A stretch of 64,000 nt of DNA from contig JAQSDV010000002.1 in the NCBI GenBank assembly GCA_029945425.1, positions 625,860-689,859 of the forward strand, written 5' to 3'. Shown here one piece after another: positions 61,803 to 64,000 of this stretch; position 1 is the first letter of the stretch; each line of letters begins with the position of its first letter. The stretch comes from a bacterium (GTDB lineage: Bacteria; Pseudomonadota; Alphaproteobacteria; Micavibrionales; UBA2020). Both the position numbers and the translations under genes were made by a program. Below the pieces are notes generated by a model that saw only the letters and a program-made list of their open reading frames with translations, was not told the origin of the DNA and did no database searches.

Positions 61803-62597
61803 ATGAGCACCACGGCCCCGAAAAACTGGCGCACCGAGAACGGTTTTGACTTCGCGTTTTTCGCGCCGGAAACGGAAAAACCGACCAGCCTCGTGATCTA
61901 TCTCCACGGCATCGGCGACAACGCCGAAGGCTTCGACCGCGGTGCTGCCATCATCCAATCCAAAACGCCGGGCGCTGCCGTGATCGCGCTGCAGGCGCCC
62001 ATAGAAATCTTCGACCCGGAAATTCCGGCGGGCCAGCGCGGCTTCAGCTGGTTCGCGTTCGGCGGCCCGATCCTGCCGCAAGTCAAACAATGGATTTCAC
62101 ATATTTTCAATCGCCTGTCGATCGCCGGCAAGGTGGAAAAATTCGCCCATGCGCAACTGGGCAAACTCGGCCTCGCCGAAAAAGACCTCGCCTATGTCGG
62201 CAATTCGATGGGATCGATCGTGGCATTGCAGGCGGCCATCACCGCCAGGCGCGCCCCCGCCGCCGTCGCCGTGCGCGGCGGCACCGTGCCGCCCTTCACC
62301 AAAGTCCGCCAGAAATCGGTCGAGGTATTCTTGCAGATGGGCGAATGGGATGACATCTTCAATCCCGGCGAACCCGCCCGCGAAAAGAAAATCCTGAAAC
62401 GCGCCTTCAACGCGGTCGCCGACAAGTTCAGCCTGCGCCATGAACGCAGCATCGAACGACTTGAAAAGAAAAACCTGAAACCCGCGTCAAAGCTGTATCC
62501 CATGCAGGGACATATGCTGGACGAGGAAGCGATGAAGGACAGCGCGGAGTTTATTGCGGCGGCGTTGAAGAAGCGGCAGTCTCCGCCCGCGCCGTGA
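61803..62597 (+). CDS. Alpha/beta hydrolase (carboxylesterase/lysophospholipase-like)
   Basis: This encodes a 264-residue hydrolase of the abhydrolase_2 type. I chose the ATG at 61803, with GGAGA five bases upstream. Motifs: LHGIGDNAEGF (oxyanion HG), the nucleophile elbow GNSMGS (Ser), an Asp in EWDDIF and the His in MQGHMLDE, a complete triad. No signal peptide. Substrate may be short acyl esters or lysophospholipids. It ends convergently with tatC, overlapping by 47 bp. Confidence 0.88.
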   Translation: MSTTAPKNWRTENGFDFAFFAPETEKPTSLVIYLHGIGDNAEGFDRGAAIIQSKTPGAAVIALQAPIEIFDPEIPAGQRGFSWFAFGGPILPQVKQWISHIFNRLSIAGKVEKFAHAQLGKLGLAEKDLAYVGNSMGSIVALQAAITARRAPAAVAVRGGTVPPFTKVRQKSVEVFLQMGEWDDIFNPGEPAREKKILKRAFNAVADKFSLRHERSIERLEKKNLKPASKLYPMQGHMLDEEAMKDSAEFIAAALKKRQSPPAP

Positions 62598-63360
62598 CCT
62601 TGGGCTTTTTCTCGCCCATGCGCACCAGCACGACGGAAATTTCGTAGAGCCCCATCATCGGCACCGCCAGCATAAACTGGCTGAGGATATCGGGGGGCGT
62701 CAGCACGGCGGCGACGATAAAGATCGCAACGATCATGTAACGGCGTTTATCCGCCAGCCACGCCGAAGAAATAATCCCTACGCGCCCCAGCAGCGTCAAC
62801 AACACCGGCATCTGGAAGCAGAAACCGAAGGCGAAAATCATCGTCATGATAAGGCTTAAATATTCGCTCACCCGCGCCTCCAGCTGGATCGGCAACCCGC
62901 TGGTAGGGGCAAGGTTTTCAAAGCCCGCGAAGAATTTCCACGCCACCGGAATGACGAGGTAATAGACAAATGCCGCGCCGGTCAGGAACAACACGGGCGT
63001 CGCGATCAGGAACGGCAGGAAAACCGATTTTTCGTTTCTGTACAGGCCAGGCGCGACAAAGAACCACAGTTGCGACGCAATAACGGGGAAAGACAGGAAA
63101 CCGCCCGCAAAACACGCCAGTTTCAGGTATGTGATAAACGCTTCGCCAAGGCCGGTGTAAATCAACCGGCGGTTTTCACCCTCCAGCACATGCGCGAGCG
63201 GGCGCACCAGAAAGCCGTAAATATCGGCCGCAAAGAAATAACAGGCGCAGGTGGCGACGGCGAAAAACAGCATGCTGATCAGCAGGCGTCGGCGCAGCTC
63301 GACCAGATGTTCGAGCAGCGACATGCTCTTTTCCGGTTTTTCTTCAACCGTCGCGGTCAT
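62551..63360 (-). CDS. tatC: Sec-independent protein translocase TatC
   Basis: TatC is the six-helix inner-membrane receptor for twin-arginine signal peptides. The 269-residue protein has the cytoplasmic MSLLEHLVELRRRLL, the conserved first periplasmic loop with the FVAPGLYRNEK segment and RRYMIVAIFIVAAVLTPPD with DxxSQ. The C-terminal ~25 residues are a charged tail. It overlaps tatB by 17 bp. Possible substrates in the window include the exported MsrB. Confidence 0.97.
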   Translation of the reverse strand: MTATVEEKPEKSMSLLEHLVELRRRLLISMLFFAVATCACYFFAADIYGFLVRPLAHVLEGENRRLIYTGLGEAFITYLKLACFAGGFLSFPVIASQLWFFVAPGLYRNEKSVFLPFLIATPVLFLTGAAFVYYLVIPVAWKFFAGFENLAPTSGLPIQLEARVSEYLSLIMTMIFAFGFCFQMPVLLTLLGRVGIISSAWLADKRRYMIVAIFIVAAVLTPPDILSQFMLAVPMMGLYEISVVLVRMGEKKPKVTARAETAASSTPPQ

Positions 63361-63652
63361 CTTGTTCCTTCGGGAGCATCGCGATCTTGCGGCGCTCCTC
63401 CTCGGCCAGCTGGCGTTCGATTTCGAACTGCAAATTTTCGCCGCCCGGCTTGTTCGCCTCGCGCGTGATTTCGTTCAGTTCTTCGTCATGGATAATGCGG
63501 TCGAGCGACGTCTGTATGTCGTGCGTGAAAATCTTGACCTTGCGCGTGAATTTGCCGGCGGCGTAAAGAAGCTTCGGCAGGTCTTTCGGCCCGATCACCA
63601 CCACGGCGACCGCGATGATCACCAGCATTTCTGACCAGGCGACGTCGAACAA
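63344..63652 (-). CDS. tatB: Sec-independent protein translocase TatB
   Basis: TatB partners TatC in the receptor complex. The 102-residue protein starts with MFDVAWSEMLVIIAVAVVVIG (helix) and GPKDLPKLLYAAGKF with the amphipathic helix after the conserved Gly-Pro. An acidic/polar tail follows. It is between tatA and tatC, as usual. Confidence 0.95.
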   Translation of the reverse strand: MFDVAWSEMLVIIAVAVVVIGPKDLPKLLYAAGKFTRKVKIFTHDIQTSLDRIIHDEELNEITREANKPGGENLQFEIERQLAEEERRKIAMLPKEQDDRDG

Positions 63653-63654
63653 AG

Positions 63655-63849
63655 CTAGACGTCCTTTTTATCCGACGGCGGCAGGATTTCGGCTTTCGGC
63701 TTGTCGTCGCCGTCCTTCAACCCGTCCTTGAAGCTGCGCAGGCCCTTGCCAAGATCGCCCATGATCTGCGGGATCTTGCCCTTGCCCACGCCGAACAGCA
63801 GCACGATGACCAGAACGACGACCAGAATATGCCAGATGGAAATACCCAT
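63655..63849 (-). CDS. tatA: Sec-independent protein translocase TatA
   Basis: TatA forms the pore-like assemblies of the Tat system. The 64-residue protein has the short membrane helix ([20 protein letters not shown]), the FG hinge and amphipathic helix ([18 protein letters not shown]). The start codon overlaps the upstream acidic gene stop by one base. It is followed by tatB after 2 bp. Confidence 0.95.
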   Translation of the reverse strand: MGISIWHILVVVLVIVLLFGVGKGKIPQIMGDLGKGLRSFKDGLKDGDDKPKAEILPPSDKKDV

Positions 63850-64000
63850 TACTTGTCGTCCTTATCTTCGTCTTCTTCATCGTCCTCGTCGGACTCTTCG
63901 TCGTCTTCGTCATCCGAATCTTCATCATCTTCGTCTTCGGATTCTTCGTCGTCTTCTTCCTCGTAATCGTCGGAATCGTCTTCTTCGCTGTCGGATTCCT
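63849..64000 (-). CDS. Extremely acidic C-terminal tail of a gene leaving the window (scpB by synteny)
   Basis: This is the last ~50 codons of a minus-strand gene whose start lies outside the window. The sequence is almost only Asp, Glu and Ser, with one Tyr, ending KDDK and TAA at 63851-63849. Alphaproteobacteria commonly have scpB (segregation and condensation protein) directly before tatA, sometimes with an acidic tail, so scpB is the inferred identity. The frame is fixed by the one-base overlap with tatA. The tail alone has no domain. Confidence 0.7.
   Translation of the reverse strand, partial: ESDSEEDDSDDYEEEDDEESEDEDDEDSDDEDDEESDEDDEEDEDKDDK

Overview
The window is a dense, roughly 57% G+C bacterial chromosome segment and looks like a free-living alphaproteobacterium. 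Four blocks of gene order support this: lolDC-proS-(hyp)-DUF1467-rnj-birA-nuoN...nuoA; tig-clpP-lon-hup; glnB-glnA; and tatA-tatB-tatC next to serS-surE-pcm-nlpD. The genus cannot be named from sequence reading alone. A deep-branching lineage near Rhodospirillales/Micavibrionales is a guess based on the mix of unfamiliar exported proteins and the archaeal/eukaryotic-type ProRS.

Layout. (1) 1-0.9 kb: two small unknown genes. (2) 0.9-22.4 kb, all minus strand: lipoprotein-release transporter (lolDC), prolyl-tRNA synthetase, small envelope proteins, RNase J, biotin ligase and a complete 14-gene complex I operon (nuoA-N), with an SRPBCC-fold gene between nuoF and nuoG. A tRNA-Asp lies just upstream of nuoA. 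(3) 22.7-30.7 kb: a CDF metal exporter, then a cluster of four minus-strand genes of no standard operon: a membrane-anchored DUF1523-like protein, a ClpB-like AAA+ ATPase whose first ATPase site is destroyed, a long coiled-coil protein faintly like TelA, and a degenerate vWA-domain protein. Dyads, hairpins and an unusual 700-bp leader surround these genes. This is the best candidate for an undescribed system. (4) 30.8-35.6 kb: two ankyrin proteins flanking a proline iminopeptidase-like hydrolase and a Kef-type antiporter. (5) 35.6-43.4 kb: tRNA-Val, HU, Lon, a small exported protein, ClpP, a second and much larger ClpP paralog, trigger factor and tRNA-Leu. The clpX usually found between clpP and lon is absent. 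(6) 43.5-46.2 kb: exported MsrA and MsrB flanking an M23 peptidase gene, then an exported Gln-rich coiled-coil protein. (7) 46.3-52.3 kb: parE, a YciA-type thioesterase with a membrane-anchored partner, glnA/glnB behind a well-formed sigma-54 element, and tRNA-His. (8) 52.3-57.6 kb: nnrD, then a 978-residue exported modular protein (calcium-type DxDxDG repeats, Gly hinge, Pro stretch on a 12-C tract, lytic-transglycosylase-like domain) and another exported unknown. (9) 57.6-64 kb: nlpD-like, pcm, surE, serS, an alpha/beta hydrolase, tatC, tatB, tatA and the very acidic C-terminal tail of a gene leaving the window (scpB by synteny).

How genes work together. Complex I, biotinylation and RNase J form the housekeeping core of the left half. 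The tig/ClpP/Lon block covers nascent-chain folding and proteolysis. The PII/glutamine synthetase pair is the nitrogen module. Tat, Msr, NlpD-like and LytM-like genes cover export, repair and remodelling of the envelope. Family names come from motifs read by eye. No database search was possible, so all remote assignments are marked as inference.
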